Part shown: one piece after another, positions 20,158 through 29,989 of the stretch | Layout: each line of letters starts with the position of its first letter | How positions within the stretch are numbered: the first letter of the stretch is position 1 | DNA from: Solea solea | Lineage: Eukaryota; Chordata; Actinopteri; Pleuronectiformes; Soleidae | Assembly (NCBI RefSeq): GCF_958295425.1 | Contig: NC_081154.1 | Coordinates: forward strand, 17,359,364-17,423,363 | Reading direction: 5' to 3' | Length of the DNA stretch: 64,000 nt | Notes under the pieces: model-generated | What the model saw: only the letters and a program-made list of their open reading frames with translations | The model's database searches: none | What the model was told of the DNA's origin: nothing | Made by a program: the position numbers and the translations under genes

Positions 20158-22812
20158 ATGGCAGAGTTTGAAGTTAATACAGGAGTCAATGAAGATTCTA
20201 ATGAAGAACAACTCAGTGCAGATAAGCAACCACAAGCAGCTGAAAGCACAGCAGATGATTTACCCACACCCTCACAAGAGCCTCGTAAGACCCATAGAGT
20301 CCGTAAATTAACGGAGAAGGGCCAAGAGCTACACGATGAGCAAATAAAAAAAGCTACATATCGTTTCAGTGTGAGCTATGAGAAGTGGAAAGCTATTATC
20401 AAGGATGTTAAAAAGGCTATAGATGGTCAATGCTCAAAGGATCTGCTGCAAGAACATGTTGCTGAAGTAACAAATGCTGTAAATAATGTAAATGCTGCCT
20501 ATGTTGAGTTGAGACGCATTGAATCTCCTGATAATGACACAAAATGTAGAATGGACACGTGTGAGGCAGTAACAAGAAAATTCACTGATGCTGCAGAAAG
20601 TTGCCCAAGCCAAGCAAAGGTGGATAGTCTAAGGTATGAACAAATATGGAAAGAGACAGACTCTGTATTCAAATCCGCAGCCTCAGACAAAACAAGTGTC
20701 AAGTCACACTACTCTAAGCTTTCATCTCATTCAAAGGTCTCCTCCAGACACTCCAGCAGACACTCTAGCATACACTCTGCTAAGAGACAAGATGCAGCTG
20801 CTGAAGTTGCTGCCAACGAGGCCACCTTGCAAGTTCTACTAGAACAAGAAAATCACATTAAAGAAATTGAAAGACAAGAAGCAGAAATTGCACAAAAACA
20901 AAGAGAGCTAGAAGCAAAACGCAGAGAGGTAGAGCGGCTAGAAACTGTCAAAAAGCTAAACGCAGCTAAGGCACGACAGCAAGTATATGAACGAAGTGAA
21001 TGTTCAGATGCCGAAATTTACAGCCTGCTTCATCACAGTTCTGACCAAGAAAAAGAAGTTAAGCCTAAAAACAATGACTCACCCACGAAAATGTGCTTCT
21101 CACCACAAGTTGTGATCCCTCCACAAGAACTTAACACAACCGACCTGGTCAAAACATTCGCAGAGATTCTTAATGCAAGTCGTCTTTCTGTTCCAGAGCC
21201 AACTGTCTTCAGTGGAAACCCGCTTAGATACAGTGATTGGAAGATCTCCTTCCAGACACTTATTGACAGAAGAAGTATCCCTGCTGAAGAAAAAATGTAT
21301 TACCTGCGAAAGTATGTTGGTGGAGCAGCGAAGAAAGCAATAGAAAGTTACTTTCTACTTGGCTCGAAGTCAGCCTACAATGCAGCATGGACAGTGCTTG
21401 AAGAGAGGTATGGCAATCCCTTCATCATAGCAAAAGCTTTCAGAGACAAACTCGAGGCATGGCCGAAGATAAACTCCAAAAGCAGTGTAGAACTACAAGA
21501 GTTTGCTGACTTTCTTTGCAGTTGTAGAGCAGCTATGTCACAGATCAAAGGACTCCAAGTGCTTGATGATTGCAATGAAAACCGAAAGATGCTAGCAAAA
21601 CTTCCAGACTGGCTCACATCGAGGTGGAATAGAAAGGCTACAGAAGTACAAGAAAAGAGTCACACATTTCCAAGCTTCAGCCAATTTGTAGACTTCATCT
21701 CACGTGAAGCAAAAATCGCATGTAACCCCATAACTTCCCTCTATGCTCTTAAACCAAGTGAAAGCGAAAAGACAAGGACACCAAGGGACAGAAGCCACGG
21801 TGCAAAGGTCCTGGCAACTAAGTCAAATGAAAGGGCAAATGCAAGTTGTGTCTACTGTGAGAAGGCAGGACACAGCCTATTGAAGTGCTGGAAATTCGCC
21901 AATGAGAGTATTAATGAGAGGCTAAAGTTTGCACAAGAGAAGAAATTATGCTTTGGCTGTCTGAAATCTGGCCATCGCTCCAAGGATTGTGAAAGTAGAG
22001 AAACGTGTGACACATGTGAGAGGAAGCATCCAACATGTCTCCATGACAATCGAACTAAAGAAGAGAGAACTCAGAAAAGAGACTATAAATCAAAGAGCAG
22101 TGATAGGACAAAGCAAAGAAACCCAGATAGCTTACAACAAGACAACAATGCTACACCACCAACAAGGGAAGCAATGTCTAATAGAGTTATGCAGAATGTT
22201 AGAGACACTCACACATCCTCCATCATTCCAGTATGGGTGTCAGCTGAAAGTGAGCCAGAGCATGAAGTTCTTGTGTACGCACTCCTTGATACGCAGAGTG
22301 ACACAACATTCATCCTTGAAGAAACGGCAAAGGCTCTGCATACTACAGGTGAATGTGTTCAGCTAAAGCTTACCACAATGTCCTTAAGAAACCAAGTTGT
22401 GTGCTGTCGCAAGCTCTCTGGTTTACAGGTACGAGGATTTTACTCAAGCAAGATTGTTCCTCTACCAGTAACATATGCAAGAGACTTTATACCAGCAAAT
22501 CGAGATCACATTCCAACACCTGGAACAGCTAAGGCATGGCCTCATCTTAAGCACATTGCAGATGAAATCGCTCCACTTCAAAGTTGTGACGCTGGCCTTT
22601 TAATAGGTTACAACTGCCCTCAAGCACTCGTTCCCCGTCAAGTTGTGCCTGGTAAAGAAAATCAGCCCTTCGCACTAAAAACTGATTTGGGATGGAGCAT
22701 CGTGGGATTCGGCAATCCATGTCTTGATTATGGAGATACTTTTGGAGTAAGTCACCAAGTCATTGTGAAACAAGTGGTGCCAAACATTCAACCCTCTTTA
22801 CCTTACCAGTGA
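20158..22812 (+). CDS. BEL/Pao Gag-protease (element-encoded)
   Basis: An uninterrupted frame of 884 codons beginning MAEFEVNTG, the first Met after the leader. Residues ~200-290 are a charged, Ser-rich and then Glu/Arg-rich coiled-coil-like segment. About residue 350 begins a DUF1759-type Gag domain (FSGNPLRYSDWKISF ... WTVLEERYGNP). CCHC-like knuckles follow at ~563 (CVYCEKAGHSLLKC) and ~598 (CFGCLKSGHRSKDC). An aspartic protease of DUF1758 type follows with LLDTQSDTTF at ~706-715; Gln replaces the Gly of the usual D-T/S-G. The frame ends at TGA 22,810-22,812, just before sequence that continues the polyprotein in the next frame. It is intact up to that point. Confidence 0.88.
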   Translation: MAEFEVNTGVNEDSNEEQLSADKQPQAAESTADDLPTPSQEPRKTHRVRKLTEKGQELHDEQIKKATYRFSVSYEKWKAIIKDVKKAIDGQCSKDLLQEHVAEVTNAVNNVNAAYVELRRIESPDNDTKCRMDTCEAVTRKFTDAAESCPSQAKVDSLRYEQIWKETDSVFKSAASDKTSVKSHYSKLSSHSKVSSRHSSRHSSIHSAKRQDAAAEVAANEATLQVLLEQENHIKEIERQEAEIAQKQRELEAKRREVERLETVKKLNAAKARQQVYERSECSDAEIYSLLHHSSDQEKEVKPKNNDSPTKMCFSPQVVIPPQELNTTDLVKTFAEILNASRLSVPEPTVFSGNPLRYSDWKISFQTLIDRRSIPAEEKMYYLRKYVGGAAKKAIESYFLLGSKSAYNAAWTVLEERYGNPFIIAKAFRDKLEAWPKINSKSSVELQEFADFLCSCRAAMSQIKGLQVLDDCNENRKMLAKLPDWLTSRWNRKATEVQEKSHTFPSFSQFVDFISREAKIACNPITSLYALKPSESEKTRTPRDRSHGAKVLATKSNERANASCVYCEKAGHSLLKCWKFANESINERLKFAQEKKLCFGCLKSGHRSKDCESRETCDTCERKHPTCLHDNRTKEERTQKRDYKSKSSDRTKQRNPDSLQQDNNATPPTREAMSNRVMQNVRDTHTSSIIPVWVSAESEPEHEVLVYALLDTQSDTTFILEETAKALHTTGECVQLKLTTMSLRNQVVCCRKLSGLQVRGFYSSKIVPLPVTYARDFIPANRDHIPTPGTAKAWPHLKHIADEIAPLQSCDAGLLIGYNCPQALVPRQVVPGKENQPFALKTDLGWSIVGFGNPCLDYGDTFGVSHQVIVKQVVPNIQPSLPYQ

Positions 22813-24007
22813 AGTTCACTATGTCTACCGAACACAGATAAAGGAAATGGTTTCACCCGCAGATGTTATCAAATTGTTTGAGTCGGATTTCGTCGAAAGA
22901 GCAACAGAAGACACAGAGGTTTCTCAAGAAGATCTTAGATTTCTTACAAAAATGAAGGAAGGCATTAAGCACAAAGAGGATGGTCATTACGAGATGCCAC
23001 TCCCGTTCAAGAGTGAAAGGCCTAACCTGCCAGATAACAAAGCATGTGCCATTCATCGTCTCAAATGCTTGGAAAGAAAGCTGAGGAGAAATGAACAGTA
23101 CTATATAGACTACAAGAAGTTTATGGAAGAAATGATTGCTCATGGAGATGCAGAAAAGGTCCCAGAGCAAGAAATTGACAAGACACCGGCTTGGTACATC
23201 CCACACCATGGGGTGTACCATCCTCAAAAGCCTGGGAAGATTCGTGTTGTCTTCGATGCCTCCGCCAAATTTCAAGGAACTTCATTAAATGACCATCTCC
23301 TGACCGGCCCAGAGCTGACAAATACCCTGCTCGGAGTCTTGTGTCGTTTCCGAAGAGGTCCAGTGGCGTTTATGTGTGATATTGAGCGCATGTTCAACCA
23401 GTTTCACGTCTGTGTCTGTGACCAAGATTACCTAAGATTCTTATGGTGGGAGAATTGTGACCTTGACACTTCATTTGCTGTCTATCGGATGAAAGTACAC
23501 CTATTTGGTGCGGCTTCCTCCCCAGGTTGTGCTAATTACGGCCTCAAGCACCTGGCAATGGAAGGAGCCAAAAGTTTCAGTGCGGAAACCATCAAGTTCA
23601 TTAAGACCAACTTTTATGTTGATGATGGATTGGCAAGTGTTGACACTGAAGATCAAGCGATACAGCTCGTCAGCAAAGCAAGCAAAGGTACAGGCAGACT
23701 TCGGTTGCACAAGTTCATCTCCAATATCACCAAAGTTCTAGCCTCACTTCCAAAGGAAGAATGTGCTGTAGCTGCTAAGGATCTGAACATGGCGCTCAGT
23801 GAAGTACATATAGAGAGAGTGCTTGGCGTACAATGGTGCATAGAATCCGATGAGCTCCAGTTTAGGGTTGTTGTTAAAGAAAATCCACTCACACGCAGAG
23901 GAGTATTGTCCACAGTCGCTTCTGTGTTTGATCCAATTGGATTTGTCTCGCCATTCATCTTGCTGGGGAAGCAGATCTTACAACAGATGTGTCAAGATCT
24001 GTTGTAA
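22811..24007 (+). pseudogene. BEL/Pao reverse transcriptase segment
   Basis: Family-like sequence resumes about 22,811 (EVHYVYRT) in a frame different from gag-protease, so a shift near 22,800-22,812 separates them. The first Met is at 22,847. SQEDLRFL, EDGHYEMPLPF and PGKIRVVFDASAKF precede the RT palm motifs. The catalytic YVDD is at about 23,615-23,626, followed by the SVFDPIGFVSPF thumb region. The frame ends at TAA 24,005-24,007. The linker normally found between RT and RNase H in this family appears to be missing at this point. Confidence 0.85.
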
Positions 24008-24736
24008 GATCATCATTTCTCTGATGCAAGCAAGTCTGGATATGGTATGTGCACCTACCTCAGAGTAGTAAGCGAGCCTGGTGAAGTTCACTGTTCCTTG
24101 GCGATGGGAAGATCAAGAGTTCCACCATCGAAAGTAACAACCATACCACGGCTTGAGTTGGCAGCAGCAGTAGTTGCTGTCCGCACCGCTGATATGCTGA
24201 AAAAGGAACTGGAAGTTGAAGTCGCACAAGAAACATATTGGACAGACTCTAAGGTTGTACTCGGATACATCAGCAATGAAGCCAGAAGATTCCATGTGTT
24301 TGTTGCAAACCGTGTAGAACGCATCAAACAAAGTACAGAGAACACACAATGGAGGTACGTGGCTTCAGAAGAAAATCCTGCAGACCACGCCTCGAGAGGT
24401 CTTACAGCTGAACAACTTCTAGCCTCAAACTGGTTTAGTGGCCCAGACCTTCTCTGGCAGAGAGTCATAACCAGCGGTGAAATCAAGGTGGGAGAGCTAT
24501 CAAGCAGTGACCCAGAAGTCAAGAAAGTTCAGGTCCACAAGACACAAGCTGAAGAACAAAGGTCACTTTTAGATCGCCTACACAAGTTTTCCGACTGGTC
24601 AAGAATGATTAAAGCCATCGCCAGACTCAAGCGCCTTGTGAGAGAAGTAAATGACCAAAGATCTAAAGATCCAAAGATGCAAAGATCCAGTGAAGTAAGC
24701 GACAAGAGAGAAAAGAAGCAGAGTCAACAATCATAA
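24008..24736 (+). pseudogene. BEL/Pao RNase H segment
   Basis: Directly after the in-frame TAA the same frame continues with DHHFSDASKSGYG, the first catalytic Asp region of the BEL RNase H. It is followed by TIPRLELAAAVVAV (the Glu) and YWTDSKVVLGYI (the Asp of TDS) and then ASEENPADHASRG. The family-like part ends near SDWSRMIKAIARLKR. At about 24,715 the family sequence switches frame, and the remaining residues to the stop at 24,736 are out of frame. Frame conservation across the stop suggests a deletion of a multiple of three, or a point change. Confidence 0.83.
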
Positions 24737-24781
24737 AAATGGTTCAAGAAAAGGTTCAGAAGATGTCCTGAGCAGCAAAGG

Positions 24782-25084
24782 ATGGCAGATCTTCCAGAGG
24801 AGCGTATGGAAACCACACCGCCATTCACTTACTGCGGAATGGACTGCTTTGGTCCCTTTTATGTTAAGGAAGGCAGAAAGGAGTTAAAGCGCTACGGCTT
24901 GTTAATCACATGCATGTTTTCCAGAGGAGTACACATCGAGATGCTTGATGACCTCACCACTGATGCCTTCATAAACGCCCTACGTGCATTCATCTCTATC
25001 AGAGGCGCAGTTCGCCAGATAAGATGTGATCAAGGCACAAATTTCATTGGTGCAAGAAATGAGTTTGTTGAAGCACTCAAATAA
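24782..25084 (+). pseudogene. BEL/Pao integrase core, first part
   Basis: An open frame of 100 codons holds the first two acidic residues of the DDE integrase: YCGMDCFGPF (about 24,832-24,861) and RCDQGTNFIG (about 25,023-25,052). The HHCC zinc-binding N-terminal domain that should precede it is absent. Only about 65 bp of frameshifted sequence separate RNase H from this point. The frame ends in TAA 25,082-25,084, then the same frame continues as integrase. Confidence 0.82.
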
Positions 25085-25756
25085 ATGGATCAAGGTAAGC
25101 TTGGAAACCTGGAAATTGAGTTTCTCATGAACACTCCTTCGTCAAGTCATATGGGTGGTGTCTGGGAAAGACAAATTCGCACTATAAGAAGTGTGCTAAC
25201 TTCAATCTTGGAGCAATCAGCCAAACAACTTGACAGCTCCTCGCTAAGGACATTCCTGTATGAAGTCATGGCAGTGATAAACAGCAGGCCACTGACCACA
25301 GACCAACTTTGTGATCCGTCAAGCCCGGAACCTTTGACGCCGAATCACATACTGATCATGAAATCCACAATCATTTCCCCACCCCCAGGAAAGTTTGTTC
25401 AGGAAGATCTTTATCTCCGCAAAAGGTGGCGTCGTGTTCAACTCCTCACCAATACATTCTGGACAAGGTGGAAAAGGGAGCATTTGTTGAATCTACAAGG
25501 CAGACAAAGGTGGATAAAGGAACATAGAAATGCCAAGATCAATGATATTGTCCTCCTACAAGATGAGATAGCCTCACGGAACCAGTGGAAGTTGGCAAAA
25601 ATTATTGACGTGTATCCTGGAAAGGATGGAAAGGTGAGGAAAGTGAAGCTGCTTGTGAGTGCTGCAAACCTGGATGAAAAGGGAAAACGGATCTCCAAAC
25701 CTGTTCATCTGGAGAGACCCATTCATAAGACGGTTGTTCTGTTAGAAGCTGATTAA
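25085..25756 (+). pseudogene. BEL/Pao integrase core, second part, and C-terminal domain
   Basis: Continuing in frame after the stop, this part contains SSSHMGGVWERQIRT, whose Glu is the third catalytic residue. It is followed by NSRPLT, LTPNHIL, RKRWRRVQLLTNTFW and a C-terminal chromatin- or DNA-binding-type region ending in VVLLEAD. The stop at 25,754-25,756 is the normal end of the polyprotein. About 160 bp separate it from the 3' LTR, ending in the purine tract GGTGGGAG. Confidence 0.83.
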
Positions 25757-25913
25757 AGATGCCCAACTTCACTGCCAAAATATAGGAATAAATAGTTCAT
25801 AATTAATTTACTCATTTACTCAACTTAAAAACATAAAAGGTTAATTCATAAGCCATTCACTAGTTCATAAATAATAATTTGTTCTTTAAAAATCACAAGT
25901 GATTTGGTGGGAG
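25757..25913 (+). other. BEL 3' untranslated stretch and polypurine tract
   Basis: AT-rich sequence between the integrase stop and the 3' LTR. GGTGGGAG immediately before the LTR start TGTAACAG is the probable polypurine tract used to prime plus-strand synthesis. Confidence 0.65.
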
Positions 25914-26313
25914 TGTAACAGTCTATCTTTCTTTCCTTTACTTTTGCGCTATTAAGTGTTAAGGTAGACGGAACAATTATGTACATATTTTTTTGGTTCC
26001 GCCCGACCCTTAATTGGCTGCGCACCAAGTTAGAAGAGGCGGCAACAGCGGCACCTGTAGTAGTTCTACAGATCTAATTCAGAGTAAGGAAGAACATTAA
26101 GCCCCTCGTGGATGTCAGCTCACAAGGTTTGTCCAAGTTTATTTGTGTACTTTCTATTTTATTGTTTTATTATTTCACAATGCTATGTTTTAATATGTAT
26201 TCTGTTGTGTTAGTTTTTTGTGACCAGTTCTCACGGGTTGCCAAGATCATAAGGAATAAACCCCGTTTTTGTGAACTACATCGTGTCTAAGCTAAATCCT
26301 TGAGGGTGCTACA
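25914..26313 (+). repeat. BEL 3' LTR (400 bp)
   Basis: TGTAACAG to GGTGCTACA, followed by the 5 bp target duplication AAGCC. AATAAA in GGAATAAACC near 26,254-26,261 is the likely poly(A) signal. Only its first ~165 bp have a counterpart at the 5' end of the element. Confidence 0.88.
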
Positions 26314-26763
26314 AAGCCTTATAATGTTTCTGAGGTCATCACATTTGTTTTTCAACATAACAAATTCATGGCATTAGCCAGGAGTTGTGAAACATTCTTG
26401 TCTCTGGAGATAACAAAGGAAGTGTCCAGAAACACATCTGGTGTTCCAGGGCCGCTGCCATGGCTCTCGTGGGCCTGCAGTGGATCTTTGTTTCATTTGT
26501 GGCTTGTGCTGCATGACTGCCTTTTGTTTGCTTTACTTTCTCTGACCTTAGTTAAGGTTAATTCTGATTTTTAACTTAGTTTTGTTATTCCACCTGCCCC
26601 TTTTTGTTTGTTTTGATTTTATTTTGGTTTATTTGATTTAATTAACTTTTGTATTATAGACATTGTTTTAGCCGTATGGTATTTAATTGCTTTATGTAGG
26701 GTAATATAGGTTTATTATTTTTCTTTAATTATTCTGGCTAATCATATTTAGTTTAGTATAATT

Positions 26764-26796
<33 letters not shown>

Positions 26797-26802
26797 CTGT
26801 CA

Positions 26803-27310
26803 CATAACTGGGTGATTGAGTATCTTTAATTTAGACTCCTCCCCTCACTAGCTTCATTTAACCACAAGCCTCAGTCTGAACAGGTTAAGTTTTTGGTATG
26901 ACTGGTTGCATTGTGCTTTGAAAGGATTTATAAAATAAATTCTACATTGTTTTAACATTTTGAAACACGTCTCCTGCCTCTTGAGACTTGAATTTACTTG
27001 CGTGTCCTTGATTGGGGTAAAATAAATCTTTGGGTGAAAGTCCCAAGGTGGCGTTGTCAGTAACCAGTAGGCTACGAGCAGGACCTATTAGCTCTTTAAC
27101 TTTAGCAATATTACATCACTTTGTTTTGTTTCCTCCTTACACTTGCCACACCTTCATGATAAATAGAACCCACACAATTAAAAACAAAGAAGCAAAAAAA
27201 TAATATATATAGTAGCTCTCACATGAACCCATTTGTAGTTTTCTTGACTACAGAAGAGTTAATTTAAGCAACCTGTAAACTGTCAGTGTCATTCATTAAT
27301 GTTCTTCCAC
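26803..27310. other. Intergenic, no feature recognised
   Basis: AT-rich DNA right of the tandem duplication with no gene or named repeat. Confidence 0.5.
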
Positions 27311-27523
27311 TTCATCCTCCACATGAGGGTTGTGGGAGGGGGGAGCTGGAGCTAAAGGTGGGGGTCACACCCTGGACAGGTCACCTGTCTGTCACAGGGT
27401 CAACATACGGAGACAGACAACCATTCACCCTCATCTACACACCTACGGTCAATTTAGAGTTCAGTTCACCTAATCTGCATGTTTTTGGACTGTGGGAGGA
27501 AACCGGAGAACCTGGAGGAAACA
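27311..27523 (+). repeat. Fish dispersed repeat R (GGACTGTGGGAGGAAACCGG core)
   Basis: Recognisable from TCATCCTCCACATGAGGGTT through GTCACACCCTGGACAGGTC and CATTCACCCTC to TTTTTGGACTGTGGGAGGAA. Other copies in this window are at 28,688-28,812, 46,891-47,112, 48,519-48,664, 58,220-58,340 (reverse) and 58,967-59,062. This family is very common in teleost genomes. I do not assign it a class. Confidence 0.7.
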
Positions 27524-27825
27524 CAGTGTGACACTGCGTGAATTCATCTTAATATTTTTATTAAATACTAGATTTCATTTGCCTTTTTTAGTCTTGGCTA
27601 CAAAAAACAGAATCATAAAGATTTTTATGAAGATGCTTTTGGAATCTGTCGACACATTATTGTTGTTTAGTGATTGATTGTGTCGCTCTTATATTCCTCC
27701 CCTAACTAAACAGATGATTCTATGTGGGCTTCATAAGGGTTAAAAAATTACAGTAATTATAACATTAATAAAACAAGAATAAAAAAAGCACATCAGAATA
27801 AAGAATCTTCATCATCTTATGTATG
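27524..27825 (+). repeat. Local duplication, left copy
   Basis: Sequence from GTGTGACACTGCGTGAATTC through GTCTTGGCTACAAAAAACAG and AACTAAACAGATGATTCTAT to ATAAAGAATCTTC recurs at 29,255-29,505. In both places it follows directly on repeat R, so R plus this tail were duplicated together about 1.7 kb apart. Confidence 0.75.
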
Positions 27826-28530
27826 TATACATGTCTACAGGTGTGTCAGACAAAAGGACTCACAAAGCAGAGCTGGACAAGGGGTACAAGTAAACGTCTT
27901 TAATACAGAAACTAAACTCCTCAAAGAAAGTTTGGAAACGACCCCAAAACAGTGTCAAATTCCCCTGCAATATTCTGCTGTTGGTATTCCCTCTTCTTTT
28001 GAGTTGCTTGGTGGATTGGATGATTGCACTCTCCCACAGTAATAAGGAAAAAAACAACAACACATATTGGCACAGCTTGGCACCTTTCCCAGTGGGACAG
28101 CATCCCATTCCTCAACCAGGTGTTGTTGAAGGTCGACCAACGTGCTTGGGTTGGTCACTCCAGCACGTACAGGACGTCTAAGCTGATCCCAAGAGTGTTA
28201 TGCAATAAACAGCTGGACCACTCAGTGGAGTAAAGACGATCTGGCACAGGAAGGCAGGAGCAAACAATGGAAACTATTCCCTCCCCACTCGCACTCACAG
28301 AGTGAGGTAAGCTCCTTTTCCCAATAACAGAATTACACTGGACTATAACTATGTTTTTTAACCAGGGCAAGTGTTAACTGTCCTAGCGGGAAGCCTGTTA
28401 ATGTTTCTGAGGTCATCACATTTGTCCTTCAACATAACAAAATCATGGCATGAAAACCAGGAGTTGTGAAACATTCTCGTCTCTGGAGGTAACAAAGGAA
28501 GTGTCCAGAAACCAATAAAAAATTCACAAG
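27826..28530 (+). repeat. Third, diverged copy of the tandem-duplication sequence
   Basis: Starts ATACATGTCTACAGGTGTGT, matching 15,938-15,952, and ends in CAAAGGAAGTGTCCAGAAAC, matching the corresponding part of units 1 and 2. It carries internal sequence (about 27,905-28,060 and 28,145-28,280) that units 1 and 2 lack, and lacks some of theirs. It also contains the unoccupied BEL target GGAAGCCTGTTAATG. Confidence 0.7.
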
Positions 28531-28687
28531 TTAAAGCTGCTGTACGTAACTTCTGCTGATTTGTTTGTGGTTGTTGACGTTATTTTTCTGCCTCTGTTCG
28601 GTCTTCATGAACAGAAACGGGCTCTGTCAAGCAAAACTATTAGGCGGGACTGAGGGAGCATTTGTTTGTATACAGCAGCAGAGCAGG

Positions 28688-28812
28688 GGCGGATGGGGAC
28701 AATCCACTTCAGGTCAGGTCACCTGTCCATCACAGCCTCAATATACGGAGACAGACAACCATTCACCAGTTCACCTAATCTGCATGTTTTTGGACTGTGG
28801 GAGGAAACTGTG
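28688..28812 (+). repeat. Dispersed repeat R, second copy
   Basis: Shortened copy of R ending TTTTTGGACTGTGGGAGGAA, placed just before an AT microsatellite expansion and the right copy of the local duplication. Confidence 0.65.
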
Positions 28813-28827
28813 GAAGTGGAAGAACAT

Positions 28828-28860
<33 letters not shown>

Positions 28861-29200
28861 GTATGTATATACTGTATATATACATACATACATACACACA
28901 TATATATATATATACACACATATATGTATATGTATGTATACATGTATACATGTATATATGTATATGTATGTATACATGTATATACATGTATATATGTATA
29001 TGTATGTATACATGTATATACATGTATTTATGTATGTATATATGTATATGTATGTATATATGTATACATGTATATACATATGTATGTATACATGTATATA
29101 CATGTATTATATATGTATGTATATATGTATGTATATATATACAGTACATATGTATATATGTGTATATATATGTGTCTTTTGTGTGTGTTCTATTTATCAT
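28828..29200. repeat. (TATATG/TACATG)n microsatellite
   Basis: About 370 bp of alternating purine-pyrimidine TATATA, TGTATA, CATGTA units. All six frames are largely open and read as Tyr/Ile/Met/Cys-rich peptides, a by-product of the repeat. Confidence 0.92.
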
Positions 29201-29254
29201 GTAGGTATACATATGTTTAAACGTAATATTATTTAAATATAAACAACATATACA

Positions 29255-29505
29255 GTGTGACCCTGTGTGAATTCATCTTTCGTAATATTTATTATTATAT
29301 ACTAGATTTAATTTTTAATTATTTTATTTCTGGCTTTTTTTTGTCTTGGCTACAAAAAACAGAATCATAAAGATTTGACATTGATTGTGTCCTTCTTATA
29401 TTCCTCCCCTAACTAAACAGATGATTCTATGTGGGCTTCCTAAGGGTTAAATTATAACATTAATAAAACAAGAATAACAATAGCACATCAGAATAAAGAA
29501 TCTTC
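29255..29505 (+). repeat. Local duplication, right copy
   Basis: Counterpart of 27,524-27,825, with the shared block TCCTCCCCTAACTAAACAGA and the same AGAATAAAGAATCTTC end. It was separated from its R element by the microsatellite expansion. Confidence 0.75.
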
Positions 29506-29989
29506 TTCTTCTTCTGTTTGCGTGTCCAGACTGTGTCTTCTCCTCTGACCCACCTGCTTCTCTGTGCTGCCACATGACTGCTGATGTCAGACCGAGTACA
29601 AGAACCTGTAGACAAAATGGTGTGTGTGTGTGTGTGCGCGCGTGCAGAGACGGAGAATGTGAGTGGGGAGGGGAAGAAGGTGACAATAAATCAAATATGT
29701 GGGTATATTTTGTAATTATTATTATTATTATTGTTATGTTTGTTTATTAATCTGAGATATAAGGAAAAATTAGCCTCCGTATTCAGCCCCCCTCTGTGTT
29801 GTTCTCTAATCCGCCCACATGTATCGTCTGAGGAAAAAATAGTGCAGGAGGTGACGCTCTTCAAGCGGAACAGAGAGAGGGAAAGAGACTGAGAGAGAGA
29901 GGGAGAGAGAGAGAGAGAGAGAGGTGTCCACAGGCTGCAAAGGCACAAGAGGAGCTGTGTGGTTGATGGTAGCTACACCCTGGAACAGA
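29506..29989. other. Presumed upstream flank of the potassium-channel gene
   Basis: A TG run with CGCGCG at 29,620-29,643, an ATT trinucleotide run near 29,716-29,733, and a (GA)n-rich tract at 29,864-29,922. No gene is supported; this could be promoter-proximal DNA if the 5' UTR exon to the right is real. Confidence 0.35.

Larger units (their letters stand above)
19588..26313 (+). mobile_element. BEL/Pao LTR retrotransposon, defective
   Basis: The element begins TGTAACAG and ends TGCTACA, and is flanked by a 5 bp duplication AAGCC (19,583-19,587 and 26,314-26,318), the size typical of BEL/Pao. The empty site is visible in related copies (GGAAGCCTGTTAATG near 28,389-28,403). Gene order gag-protease-RT-RNase H-integrase and the domain types are those of BEL/Pao. 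The 5' LTR matches the 3' LTR for only about 165 bp. The coding part has one frameshift between protease and RT, in-frame stops at 24,005 and 25,082, a second frameshift near 24,715, and apparent deletions between RT and RNase H and in the N-terminal integrase zinc region. It cannot be autonomous. Confidence 0.93.
15778..26802 (+). repeat. Tandem duplication unit 2, carrying RTE and BEL insertions
   Basis: Unit 2 starts at CATCGACAACATTGCTGACC and ends at CGCCTGTCA after a TG run. Its own sequence is 15,778-16,006, 19,341-19,587 and 26,319-26,802, about 0.96 kb in total, against about 0.97 kb for unit 1 without its LINE. The near-equal net lengths and collinearity show a true tandem duplication that preceded all three large insertions. 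The remnants at 15,778-15,945 and 26,319-26,802 differ from unit 1 by only a few substitutions. Confidence 0.85.

Noticed and set aside
28565..29236. Overlapping open frames on both strands rich in Tyr, Ile, Met and Cys
   Set aside because: They are translations of a TATATG/TACATG microsatellite, open in all frames.
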